From IMG/VR virus record IMGVR_UViG_3300032770_000011, positions 39,400 to 103,399 of that record: DNA of 64,000 bases, one strand, 5' to 3'. Within the stretch, counting starts at the first letter, position 1; every line of letters begins with the position of its first letter. The DNA comes from a virus. The notes beneath the pieces are model-generated. The model was not told the DNA's origin, ran no database searches, and saw only the letters and a program-made list of their open reading frames with translations. Positions 28,813 through 34,642 of the stretch are shown here, piece after piece. A program made the position numbers and the translations under genes.

Positions 28813-28948
28813 GGACGAACGCAATAATGGATATCGGGGTTGAGGTTGGATTCGAACCAACGACCTTCTGGGGTATCCCAAACGCTCTACCACTGAGCTA
28901 CTCTCGCTGGGTTGTGGTGCGAGATAACCGAAATCCTGGGGCTCGTCC
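28813..28948 (-). ncRNA. Y-RNA-like element d inside the tRNA array, with full tRNA-like insert
   Basis: 136 nt. Ends pair (GGACGAGC / GTTCGTCC); second helix GGAT-T-TCGG / CCGA-T-ATCC and constant GGTTATC as in elements a-c. The insert has an acceptor-like hairpin TCTCGC / GCGAGA whose loop contains ACCA. It continues with a D-arm, an anticodon-like arm with only a 6-nt loop, the AGGTC variable loop and a canonical T-arm. A normal acceptor cannot form (CTCAACC against GCGAGAG), so it is not an ordinary tRNA gene. Confidence 0.7.
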
Positions 28949-28952
28949 AAAT

Positions 28953-29028
28953 TGGTCAGGGTGCGGTGTTCTGCCCACCGTCCTCCGCGTTCCAAGCGCG
29001 GGGCTCTTCTAGCACGAGCTTCACCCTG
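28953..29028 (-). tRNA. tRNA-Pro(TGG)
   Basis: Acceptor CAGGGTG / CACCCTG, A73, CCA; anticodon loop CTTGGAA. T-loop GGCAGAA and D-loop GTGCTAGAA, both non-canonical. Confidence 0.85.
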
Positions 29029-29035
29029 TTAATTT

Positions 29036-29112
29036 TGGCGATCCACCGAGGACTCGAACCCCGACCTGACTGATTCGTAGTCAGCCGCTCTATCCAGTTA
29101 AGCTAGTGGACC
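29036..29112 (-). tRNA. tRNA-Arg(ACG)
   Basis: Acceptor GGTCCAC / GTGGATC, G73, CCA; anticodon loop CTACGAA, so it depends on host TadA for inosine 34. T-loop TTCGAGT. Confidence 0.88.
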
Positions 29113-29117
29113 GGAAT

Positions 29118-29192
29118 TGGCACCGCCAGCGGGTTCCGACCCCGCTTCTTCTGATTGAGAATCAGAGATCCTAGCCAGTATACGATGGCGGC
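29118..29192 (-). tRNA. tRNA-Glu(CTC)
   Basis: Acceptor GCCGCCA / TGGCGGT, G73, CCA; anticodon loop TTCTCAA. T-loop GTCGGAA, not TTC. Confidence 0.85.
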
Positions 29193-29198
29193 AAGAAT

Positions 29199-29275
29199 TG
29201 GCTCCGGAGGTGGGTTTCGATCCCACATCGACATGCGTTAACAGCGCACCGTCCTTACCATTTGACTACTCCGGA
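29199..29275 (-). tRNA. tRNA-Asn(GTT)
   Basis: Acceptor TCCGGAG / CTCCGGA, G73, CCA; anticodon loop CTGTTAA. T-loop ATCGAAA. The last codons of the GIY-YIG gene overlap its 5' end by 10 nt. Confidence 0.88.
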
Positions 29276-29838
29276 ATAAACTTTTGTCGAGACGCACGCT
29301 TGGCAGCTTCTACTCTAAGTGCTGCTAATCTTATTTTTTCTTTGTGTGCATTAGATAGATTTTTACCCTTGTTCCAAGATGGCTTTCCATATTGAGGATT
29401 ATTGCCTCCTAAACTAGCAGCCCGACGCGCAGCTAAAACTTTGCAACGATGTTCTTCATCAGTAAACCGTCTAAGATTGGCTGCCTTACCCCCCTTGCTA
29501 CGTGCACGCCTCATCTTAGCTTTAGGTAAAGAATTCAAGTCTAAGTTAAGTTTGTTTGTATTTATGTAACCAAAGCCGCCCTTGCCACCAGGGCAGAGAT
29601 TGTAACTCAGATCAGAATCACAAACCACTAACACCTTTTCGGCTAAGGTCATCTTCCATTCAACTTCGTAATGCCCTATAATCTCTGTTACAAAGTTTTC
29701 CAGGCCGTATTTAGTAATAGCCCTCAACAACAATTTGCCGGATCCCAAGTAACCATCGTTGATATTTTTAGTTTGGTGTTTTCCAACGTAGACCTTTCCG
29801 GTAACTAAACAGGTTGTTTTGTAAACAAGATAGTGCAT
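29266..29838 (-). CDS. GIY-YIG homing endonuclease inside the tRNA array
   Basis: 190 residues. The N-terminal catalytic domain has the GIY-YIG equivalents LVYKTTCLVTGKVYVGKHQT and DGYLGSGKLLLRAITKYGLE with its Arg, then SYNLCPGGKGG. The C-terminal half carries NUMOD3-like segments (KPSWNKGKNLSNAHKEKIRL). It resembles T4 Seg proteins, free-standing nucleases that sit among phage tRNA genes and spread them. The stop TAG lies within tRNA-Asn. AT-richer than its neighbours, consistent with separate origin. Confidence 0.88.
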   Translation of the reverse strand: MHYLVYKTTCLVTGKVYVGKHQTKNINDGYLGSGKLLLRAITKYGLENFVTEIIGHYEVEWKMTLAEKVLVVCDSDLSYNLCPGGKGGFGYINTNKLNLDLNSLPKAKMRRARSKGGKAANLRRFTDEEHRCKVLAARRAASLGGNNPQYGKPSWNKGKNLSNAHKEKIRLAALRVEAAKRASRQKFIPE

Positions 29839-29904
29839 CTACTCACCTTTACAAAGAGGATGGGCCCACTATAGGTCCTGTTTTATCTTTCGTAAAGGTC
29901 TATG

Positions 29905-29973
29905 TGGAGACACCGGGTACCGCCCCCGGCGCGACGATCTTGCAAGGATCATCTGCACCCTTGTGCTGTCCCC
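29905..29973 (-). tRNA. tRNA-Ala(TGC)
   Basis: Acceptor GGGGACA / TGTCTCC, A73, CCA not encoded. Anticodon loop CTTGCAA. T-loop GGCGGTA and very short D-loop AAGG. Confidence 0.78.
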
Positions 29974-29974
29974 A

Positions 29975-30050
29975 TGGTGCCTAGTTGTGGTTTCGATCCA
30001 CACTCTCTGCGTCTTCAGCGCAGCGCTTTCACCAGATTAGCTTACTAGGC
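29975..30050 (-). tRNA. tRNA-Phe(GAA)
   Basis: Acceptor GCCTAGT / ACTAGGC, A73, CCA; anticodon loop CTGAAGA; T-loop ATCGAAA. Confidence 0.9.
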
Positions 30051-30054
30051 AAAA

Positions 30055-30128
30055 TGGTGCGGACACGGGGAGTCGAACCCCGGCCTCTACGTTGGCAACG
30101 TAGTAGACTTCCGTAATCCTTTGTCCGC
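30055..30128 (-). tRNA. tRNA-Gly(GCC)
   Basis: Acceptor GCGGACA / TGTCCGC, A73, CCA; anticodon loop TTGCCAA; T-loop TTCGACT. Confidence 0.9.
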
Positions 30129-30133
30129 GTAGT

Positions 30134-30219
30134 TGGTGGGTCGGGGGTGAGTTGAACACCGTGCCACATAGGGAGCGGTTTTACAGACCGCCGACAGGAC
30201 CGCCCGTCCTTATTGACCC
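30134..30219 (-). tRNA. tRNA-Tyr(GTA), class II
   Basis: Anticodon loop CTGTAAA, extra-long variable arm as usual for Tyr, A73, CCA. The acceptor has two mismatches (GGGTCAA against CCGACCC). Confidence 0.8.
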
Positions 30220-30228
30220 TTCCCATAT

Positions 30229-30304
30229 TGGTTGCGGGTGCGGGCCGATGCTCCCGCGTCTGATGGTTATGAGCCATCCGAGGCAACTTCTCCTCCAACC
30301 CGCT
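30229..30304 (-). tRNA. Initiator-like tRNA-fMet(CAT)
   Basis: Anticodon loop CTCATAA, ending GCAACCA with an unpaired 1-72 (A-A) and GGAG in the D-stem, all initiator-like. T-loop is 8 nt (AGCATCGG) and non-canonical. Confidence 0.75.
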
Positions 30305-30308
30305 ATCT

Positions 30309-30398
30309 TGGCGGAAGCGTGAGGGTTCGAACCCCGTACCTTTCGGTATCCGTGCAGGTTTTCAAGACCTGTTGCCGGCCACTCCAGCGGACGCTTCC
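30309..30398 (-). tRNA. tRNA-Ser(TGA), class II
   Basis: Acceptor GGAAGCG / CGCTTCC, G73, CCA; anticodon loop CTTGAAA; long variable arm; T-loop TTCGAAC. Confidence 0.9.
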
Positions 30399-30404
30399 GA
30401 ATAA

Positions 30405-30481
30405 TGGTCGTCTGCTGGAGACTCGAACTCCAATCTCCCAGCTTCGGAGGCTGGCGCTCTGTCCGATTGAGCTAACAGACG
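30405..30481 (-). tRNA. tRNA-Arg(CCG)
   Basis: Acceptor CGTCTGT / GCAGACG, A73, CCA; anticodon loop CTCCGAA; T-loop TTCGAGT. Confidence 0.9.
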
Positions 30482-30485
30482 AAAA

Positions 30486-30863
30486 CTATTTCTTACCTTT
30501 CCGACGAACCTTACCCCGTGCGTCGAAAGCACCGTTTGGCCAAAAGCAATCCATCGTAACTCGGCCAATGAGACCGTCGTCAGTGAAGACCGCTGGTCCT
30601 CTCAAGGTAGAGCCGTCAACAGCTTGCTCGAAAGCAAGGTAAGACCCCCCTCTATCTGGTGACGAAGGATTGACGAAGAACAGGTCGATATCTGTTGGCT
30701 CATCAAGAGGTACCGGAACACCTGCTGCTTTGCAGGCATTGAACAGCTGCTCACGATACTGCTGGATTACAGCAAGATGCATTCTACGGTGCGGTGCGTC
30801 GTGAATCCACAACCGTAGGAGTGCCGGAAAGCTATCCGGAAGATATTTGACGATGATCTTCAT
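30486..30863 (-). CDS. Hypothetical protein inside tRNA array, weakly RusA-like
   Basis: 125 residues. PTDIDLFFVNPSSPDRGGSY, LAFEQAVDGSTLRGPAVFTD and DGLIGRVTMDCFWPNG have the spacing of the acidic region of RusA-type Holliday junction resolvases. However, the key paired Asp motif (DxDNxxK) is not intact. It could be an unrelated small phage protein. It stands alone between tRNA-Arg and tRNA-Ile, as cargo in the array. Confidence 0.5.
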   Translation of the reverse strand: MKIIVKYLPDSFPALLRLWIHDAPHRRMHLAVIQQYREQLFNACKAAGVPVPLDEPTDIDLFFVNPSSPDRGGSYLAFEQAVDGSTLRGPAVFTDDGLIGRVTMDCFWPNGAFDARGKVRRKGKK

Positions 30864-30880
30864 TTACTCATCCTCTTAAT

Positions 30881-30975
30881 TGGTAGGCGTCGAGGGTGCT
30901 GCCCCCTCCCGTGTACTCTTATCTAGAGCGCATACCCGCTTATAAGGCGGACCCGCACGGCTGGTGCTGACGCCT
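30881..30975 (-). tRNA. tRNA-Ile(TAT)-like with long variable arm
   Basis: Perfect acceptor AGGCGTC / GACGCCT, A73, CCA. Anticodon loop CTTATAA gives TAT (codon ATA). The variable region is about 25 nt and forms an extra arm, which is not normal for Ile. T-loop GGCAGCA, D-loop CAGCC. The anticodon says Ile; the shape resembles Ser/Leu/Tyr. Confidence 0.65.
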
Positions 30976-30980
30976 GAATT

Positions 30981-31059
30981 TGGTCGGGGTGGCGTGATTT
31001 GAACACGCGGCCTCTCGGTTCCGAACCGAGAGCTCTGGACCAGGCTGAGCTACACCCCG
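30981..31059 (-). tRNA. tRNA-Pro(CGG)
   Basis: Acceptor CGGGGTG / CACCCCG, A73, CCA; anticodon loop TTCGGAA; T-loop TTCAAAT. Confidence 0.9.
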
Positions 31060-31065
31060 TTAAAA

Positions 31066-31140
31066 TGGCGACCCGTAGGGGTTTCGATCCCCTCTCACAC
31101 GCTCGACAGGCGTGCCGCCTCACCAGATGCGTAACGGGCC
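31066..31140 (-). tRNA. tRNA-Asp(GTC)
   Basis: Acceptor GGCCCGT / ACGGGTC, G73, CCA; anticodon loop CTGTCGA; T-loop ATCGAAA. Confidence 0.88.
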
Positions 31141-31142
31141 TT

Positions 31143-31219
31143 TGGTGCGCGCAGGAGAATTTGAATCTCCAAACACGACGTTCTCAACGTCGCGGCTTTA
31201 CCGATTTGCCTATGCGCGC
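31143..31219 (-). tRNA. tRNA-Leu(GAG), class I variable loop
   Basis: Acceptor GCGCGCA / TGCGCGC, A73, CCA; anticodon loop TTGAGAA; short variable loop instead of the usual Leu long arm. T-loop TTCAAAT. Confidence 0.75.
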
Positions 31220-31224
31220 GAATT

Positions 31225-31298
31225 TGGTGGACCACCACGGTACTGACCCGTGTTCAACGGTTTAAGAGACCGTTGCATCACCTTAATGCTTGTGGTCC
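31225..31298 (-). tRNA. tRNA-Lys(CTT)
   Basis: Acceptor GGACCAC / GTGGTCC, A73, CCA; anticodon loop CTCTTAA; T-loop GTCAGTA. Confidence 0.85.
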
Positions 31299-31299
31299 G

Positions 31300-31378
31300 T
31301 GAACCCTGGAGGTTACGATCCTCTTGCGACTGGATTAAAAGTCCAGCGCCTATCCATTCGGCTTTACGCTCAGGGTCC
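31300..31378 (-). tRNA. tRNA-Lys(TTT)
   Basis: Acceptor GGACCCT / AGGGTTC, A73, CCA not encoded; anticodon loop CTTTTAA; T-loop ATCGTAA. Confidence 0.78.
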
Positions 31379-31428
31379 GTGAACCCTTGCGTTTGCTTCC
31401 TTCGCTCATTTGTTGCATCCTTTCGAAT

Positions 31429-31502
31429 TGGTCCACCCTCACGGTAACGATCCGTGGTCGAGCGGTTATCAGCCGCTTGCTCTACCTTTGAGCTAAGGGT
31501 GG
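31429..31502 (-). tRNA. tRNA-Ile(GAT)
   Basis: Acceptor CCACCCT / AGGGTGG, A73, CCA; anticodon loop CTGATAA; T-loop ATCGTTA. Confidence 0.88.
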
Positions 31503-31508
31503 TTGAGT

Positions 31509-31583
31509 TGGTGCGCCTTGGCTGAATTGAACAGCCGACCTTCTGCATGTCACGCAGACATTCTTCCACTGAACTAAAGGCGC
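31509..31583 (-). tRNA. tRNA-Val(GAC)
   Basis: Acceptor GCGCCTT / AAGGCGC, A73, CCA; anticodon loop GTGACAT; T-loop TTCAATT. Confidence 0.88.
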
Positions 31584-31589
31584 AAGAAT

Positions 31590-31663
31590 TGGTAGGGGAT
31601 GACGGTACTGCCCCGCCTTTGCTGGCGTGTAAAACCAGTGCACTACTTTTGTGCTAATCCCCC
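31590..31663 (-). tRNA. tRNA-Val(TAC)
   Basis: Acceptor GGGGGAT / ATCCCCT, A73, CCA; anticodon loop TTTACAC. T-loop GGCAGTA, D-loop AAAAGTA without GG. Confidence 0.82.
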
Positions 31664-31664
31664 G

Positions 31665-31741
31665 TGGTACCCTAGGCAGGGTACGATCCTGCACTGAAAC
31701 GGGTTTAAGCCGTCTGCCTCTTCCAATTGGGCTACTAGGGC
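31665..31741 (-). tRNA. tRNA-Leu(TAA), class I variable loop
   Basis: Acceptor GCCCTAG / CTAGGGT, A73, CCA; anticodon loop CTTAAAC; short variable loop; T-loop ATCGTAC. Confidence 0.82.
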
Positions 31742-31746
31742 AAAAG

Positions 31747-31822
31747 TGGTAGGCGCGGCGTGATTTGAACACGCACTGTAGAGGGTTTGAGCCTCCTGTC
31801 TCTGCCGTTGGACTACGCGCCC
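31747..31822 (-). tRNA. tRNA-Leu(CAA), class I variable loop
   Basis: Acceptor GGGCGCG / CGCGCCT, A73, CCA; anticodon loop CTCAAAC; T-loop TTCAAAT. Confidence 0.85.
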
Positions 31823-31827
31823 GTATT

Positions 31828-31903
31828 TGGTAGCCGACCGGGGATTTGAACCCCGACTGATTGGTTCCTAAGACCAATGCCTCTACCGTTGGGCTAGTCG
31901 GCC
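31828..31903 (-). tRNA. tRNA-Leu(TAG), class I variable loop
   Basis: Acceptor GGCCGAC / GTCGGCT, A73, CCA; anticodon loop CTTAGGA; T-loop TTCAAAT. Confidence 0.85.
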
Positions 31904-31909
31904 ATGAAC

Positions 31910-31983
31910 TGGTGCTCCTACCTGGTTACGATCCAAGGTCTGCCCCTTACCAAAGGGCTGTTCTGCCATTGAACTATAGGAGC
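31910..31983 (-). tRNA. tRNA-Thr(GGT)
   Basis: Acceptor GCTCCTA / TAGGAGC, A73, CCA; anticodon loop TTGGTAA; T-loop ATCGTAA. Confidence 0.85.
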
Positions 31984-31984
31984 G

Positions 31985-32055
31985 TGCCCCCACGAGGAAT
32001 TGAACCCCGTTCAACGCCTTACAAGAGCGCTGCATTGCCGTAATGCTTTGAGGGC
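31985..32055 (-). tRNA. tRNA-Thr(TGT)
   Basis: Acceptor GCCCTCA / TGGGGGC, A73, CCA not encoded; anticodon loop CTTGTAA; T-loop TTCAATT. Confidence 0.8.
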
Positions 32056-32061
32056 GGGTAT

Positions 32062-32135
32062 TGGTGCCCTAACCGTGAATTGAACACGGCTCTCCGCGTT
32101 ACGAGGGCGGTGCATCACCGCAATGCTTCTAGGGC
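32062..32135 (-). tRNA. tRNA-Thr(CGT)
   Basis: Acceptor GCCCTAG / TTAGGGC, A73, CCA; anticodon loop CTCGTAA; T-loop TTCAATT. First tRNA after the leader RNAs of the array. Confidence 0.88.
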
Positions 32136-32150
32136 CTAAATTGACAAATA

Positions 32151-32203
32151 GACGGGCGCTCCGCTCTGCATCCTTTCGGAGGCGGTTGACCGAAACACCC
32201 GTC
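32151..32203 (-). ncRNA. Possible small structured RNA in the array leader
   Basis: Ends pair (GACGGGT / GCCCGTC with one G-U). Inside are CCGC / GCGG and an apical TCC-GAAA-GGA tetraloop hairpin. No T-arm or anticodon arm, so not a tRNA. A GTTTCGGT string resembles the Y-like elements, but the partner strand is missing. Confidence 0.4.
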
Positions 32204-32269
32204 CAATCTGGACGTTTACGATGCCAAACAACCCGACGCGCGTACATCCGGCGTCGTCAGGCAGATTGG
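32203..32269 (-). ncRNA. Possible three-way-junction RNA in the array leader
   Basis: Terminal 8-bp stem CCAATCTG / CAGATTGG. It encloses arm A (GACG-A-CGC / GCG-CGTC) and arm B (GTTT / AAAC) whose loop contains GCATCGT, similar to T-loops of neighbouring tRNAs. 67 nt; function unknown. Confidence 0.4.
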
Positions 32270-32474
32270 AAAGGCCCAGAATCTAGTTTGTAGGAGGTTT
32301 GGCTTTTCTTCTCTGCCTTGGGTCGGCAGAGAATTGGCCCTGCCGATTTAACTGGTAATTCGTAACCCTTGTTCGGGGCTATTGCTTGTACCCCGCACGC
32401 ACAGCTGTTTCCACGGTCGCATATACGACCATGGCGCGGCGGCGGATATGGTAAAGCGATGTCTCATGCCAGTT
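32270..32474 (-). other. Gene-free leader of the tRNA transcript with strong hairpins
   Basis: No coding frame. Hairpins visible are CCATGGTCG / CGACCGTGG with loop TATATG (about 32411-32434) and TCTCTGCC / GGCAGAGA (about 32311-32333). They lie between the promoter motif at 32475-32481 and the first tRNA. Another dyad TGAGGTA / TACCTCA follows the RecA-like stop (about 32530-32555). Possibly a processed leader RNA. Confidence 0.45.
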
Positions 32475-32481
32475 ACATACT
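32475..32481 (-). promoter_or_regulatory. AGTATGT promoter-like motif of the tRNA array
   Basis: Minus-strand AGTATGTAA in the gap after the RecA-like gene, directly ahead of the array leader and 37 tRNA genes. Confidence 0.55.
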
Positions 32482-32550
32482 AGAAGTTGAGCGTGTGAAC
32501 AAGCTCTTTTAATTGAGCAGAACTAAGCTGAGGTATTTCAGGACCTTACC

Positions 32551-33585
32551 TCAACCGTATTTCTTTCTATTGGAAGCAAAGCGTCCTTCCACTTCTGCCC
32601 AAGCCGCCTGAACAGCCTGCGTCACTAACGCCCGTTCTTTCTGATACTCAGCGCCCACCAGCTTCGAAGCCTTCGTCAAATAGGCATCCACGCCGCTGTC
32701 CTTCAAGCCAAGCCGATGCAGCTGTTTGATTTCCGCCAGCCAATCCACTGATGCCGTTATATCCTCCACGCCATATCCGAAAGTGATATCGAAGACACAC
32801 TCTCTGAATGGCTTGGAAATCTTGTTCTTCTTGCACTTGGCCTTGATGCTGACACCTGTCGCCCGTGATACCCCACCGCGTGTCTGCTTCAAGGTCTCAA
32901 GGTGGCTGAGCCAGAGTATCTGGGAGGCATAGAAGTCCATGGCGTGACCGCCTGTACGGGTGTACTTCTCGCCAAAACTGACGCCAATGCGGTCACGTAC
33001 CTGAGATACAATCAATAGGCAAAACTTGTTGGCCTTCAATTCCCTTCCCAATTGCCGGAAGAGCGTGCCCATCAATTTTGCTTTTGCGGTACCATAGCTA
33101 CCCTTGTCAATCGGGCGCGTCAATTCGTCGCGAGTGGACAAGGCATCCAGCGAATCGATAATATAGAGACCAGCACTATCTTTCTTTGCGCAAGCTTCAA
33201 GCTGCGCCTTCAGGTCCTCGAAGATATCCTCAACGGTGTCCCACTTCGTCTCTATGCCCTTTGGGCCAAAGTCTACGCGGTCAACCGGCAAGCCTAACTC
33301 GGCAGCATAGTCAACCTCGAAAGTGGCTTCCGCTTCCCGATACAGAATCTTGCCTTTGGGGAACTTCTGAGCAAAGTTGGCGCAAGCCTCAATAGCCAGT
33401 AACGTCTTGCCAGAGGACCTGTCACCCACCACGTTCGCCATTCTGCCGAGTGCCCAGCCGCCCCCGAGTACACAGTCCAACAGAGCACAGCCGCTTGGCA
33501 CAAAGTCAACGCCTCGGCGGGGACCGGGAGAGTAGATATTCTCCCCCGCCCCACCATTCTTGGCCTTTAACCGGACCCTTTCCAT
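32551..33585 (-). CDS. RecA/UvsX-like recombinase
   Basis: 344 residues with a RecA-core ATPase: Walker A MANVVGDRSSGKTLLAIEA, catalytic Glu near YREAEATFEVDYA, Walker B AGLYIIDSLDALSTR, L1/L2 region MGTLFRQLGRELKANKFCLL and IVSQVRDRIGVSFGEKYTRT. Shorter than bacterial RecA at the C-terminus, as in phage recombinases. It forms filaments on ssDNA for strand exchange in recombination-dependent replication. It follows the SSB gene with no gap of note. Confidence 0.88.
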   Translation of the reverse strand: MERVRLKAKNGGAGENIYSPGPRRGVDFVPSGCALLDCVLGGGWALGRMANVVGDRSSGKTLLAIEACANFAQKFPKGKILYREAEATFEVDYAAELGLPVDRVDFGPKGIETKWDTVEDIFEDLKAQLEACAKKDSAGLYIIDSLDALSTRDELTRPIDKGSYGTAKAKLMGTLFRQLGRELKANKFCLLIVSQVRDRIGVSFGEKYTRTGGHAMDFYASQILWLSHLETLKQTRGGVSRATGVSIKAKCKKNKISKPFRECVFDITFGYGVEDITASVDWLAEIKQLHRLGLKDSGVDAYLTKASKLVGAEYQKERALVTQAVQAAWAEVEGRFASNRKKYG

Positions 33586-33592
33586 AGCGTCC

Positions 33593-34642
33593 TTAGGAAG
33601 CCCTACGACGGTCTCTCAGGCGGCTTAGGCTAGCTCGGGCCTGGGTCGTCGGGGATTCCTCTTCCTCGCCCTTCTGAGCCCGAGAGCGACCCCTTCCTTC
33701 GGGCTCCGGTTCCTCAGGCTCCTCAGTACGGGTTGCCCGCCTACGGCTGCCTTCAAACGGCGGGTCTTCCTCCTCAACGGCAGCGCGTCGCCGCTCCAGC
33801 CGAGAACTACGGGGTTCCGGCTCCGGCTCTTCCGCTTCTTCGCGGCGCGACCGGCGAGGGGGTGCTTCCTCCTCGGTTTCCTCAGTAGCCAACCGCCGAC
33901 GGCCCCGGACGGTACCAGTCTCCTCCTCAGGTTCCTCTTCCTTATGGCGGGCTGACTTCTTGCCGAAGAGCACCTTCTCGATGTGCTCAGCTTCGTAGAA
34001 ATGCAGAACGGACGGCAGTGGGTTTTCCGTAATGTAGTCCAGCCACTTGTCCTGCAGCTTCTGGTCCTCGTGAATCGGCGAAGGGTCGCGCACGATCTCG
34101 ACGGCCTTGTAGTCCGTATTGATAGTCGTACCTACGCGATTGAAGACGATATCGAAGCCTTCCTCCGGGTCGTCCACCAGAATAGGCGCACGGGTTTTCT
34201 TGTCGGTGGATCGCGCATAGATCTCATTACGCACTTTGGCAAAGGGCATCTGCCAGATCTGTGGCCCGGTACGCTCGTCGTCTCGGTCAATAATCCAGCA
34301 GATTGCCCCCTTGGAAACGCGGAGAGCGTCGGCTTCCTCCTTGTCGGCAGCGCCACGCTGCGCTTCGCAGACTGGGCAAGGCTCACCCTTCATCTTGTCC
34401 AGACACAAGTAGGTGACTTCATCTGGACCGACATTGCGATGGAAGTAGATGATGTAGTCCCAGTCCGGCTCGTCCCAGGTGGAGGGCAGAATGCGGATAC
34501 AATTCTCGCCTTCCTTCGCCTTGAAGATCGGAATGCCCGACTTGAAAATGCTATCGTAGTCCCGGGTACCTTCCGAAGCCTTCCGCGAGATATCCTCCGA
34601 AGTTCTTTCCGAACCCCGGTAAACGAACTTACTCTTGGCCAT
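33593..34642 (-). CDS. gp32-like single-stranded DNA-binding protein
   Basis: 349 residues. The core FKAKEGENCIRILPSTWDEP, then IIYFHRNVGPDEVTYLCLDK and GEPCPVCEAQRGA, corresponds to the OB fold with a zinc-like Cys cluster of T4 gp32-type proteins. The C-terminal 120 residues are a long alternating Glu/Arg/Pro tail, much longer than in T4. Acidic tails of SSBs recruit partner proteins, here presumably the recombinase, polymerase and UvsY-like protein encoded beside it. Confidence 0.8.
   Translation of the reverse strand: MAKSKFVYRGSERTSEDISRKASEGTRDYDSIFKSGIPIFKAKEGENCIRILPSTWDEPDWDYIIYFHRNVGPDEVTYLCLDKMKGEPCPVCEAQRGAADKEEADALRVSKGAICWIIDRDDERTGPQIWQMPFAKVRNEIYARSTDKKTRAPILVDDPEEGFDIVFNRVGTTINTDYKAVEIVRDPSPIHEDQKLQDKWLDYITENPLPSVLHFYEAEHIEKVLFGKKSARHKEEEPEEETGTVRGRRRLATEETEEEAPPRRSRREEAEEPEPEPRSSRLERRRAAVEEEDPPFEGSRRRATRTEEPEEPEPEGRGRSRAQKGEEEESPTTQARASLSRLRDRRRAS

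Noticed and set aside
27576-28948. Group I intron halves or permuted intron-exon arrangement as explanation for the four elements
   Set aside because: No P, Q, R, S core elements and no terminal guanosine rule; the covarying terminal stem with variable inserts fits Y RNA better.
27940-32135. Amber suppressor tRNA that would rescue tnpB
   Set aside because: None of the 37 anticodon loops contains CTA.
27500-32247. Many short frames on both strands across the tRNA array
   Set aside because: They contain the Gly-Phe-Glu-Pro-like strings that arise from reading T-arm complements; they overlap cloverleafs completely. Only the GIY-YIG and 30486-30863 frames look like proteins.
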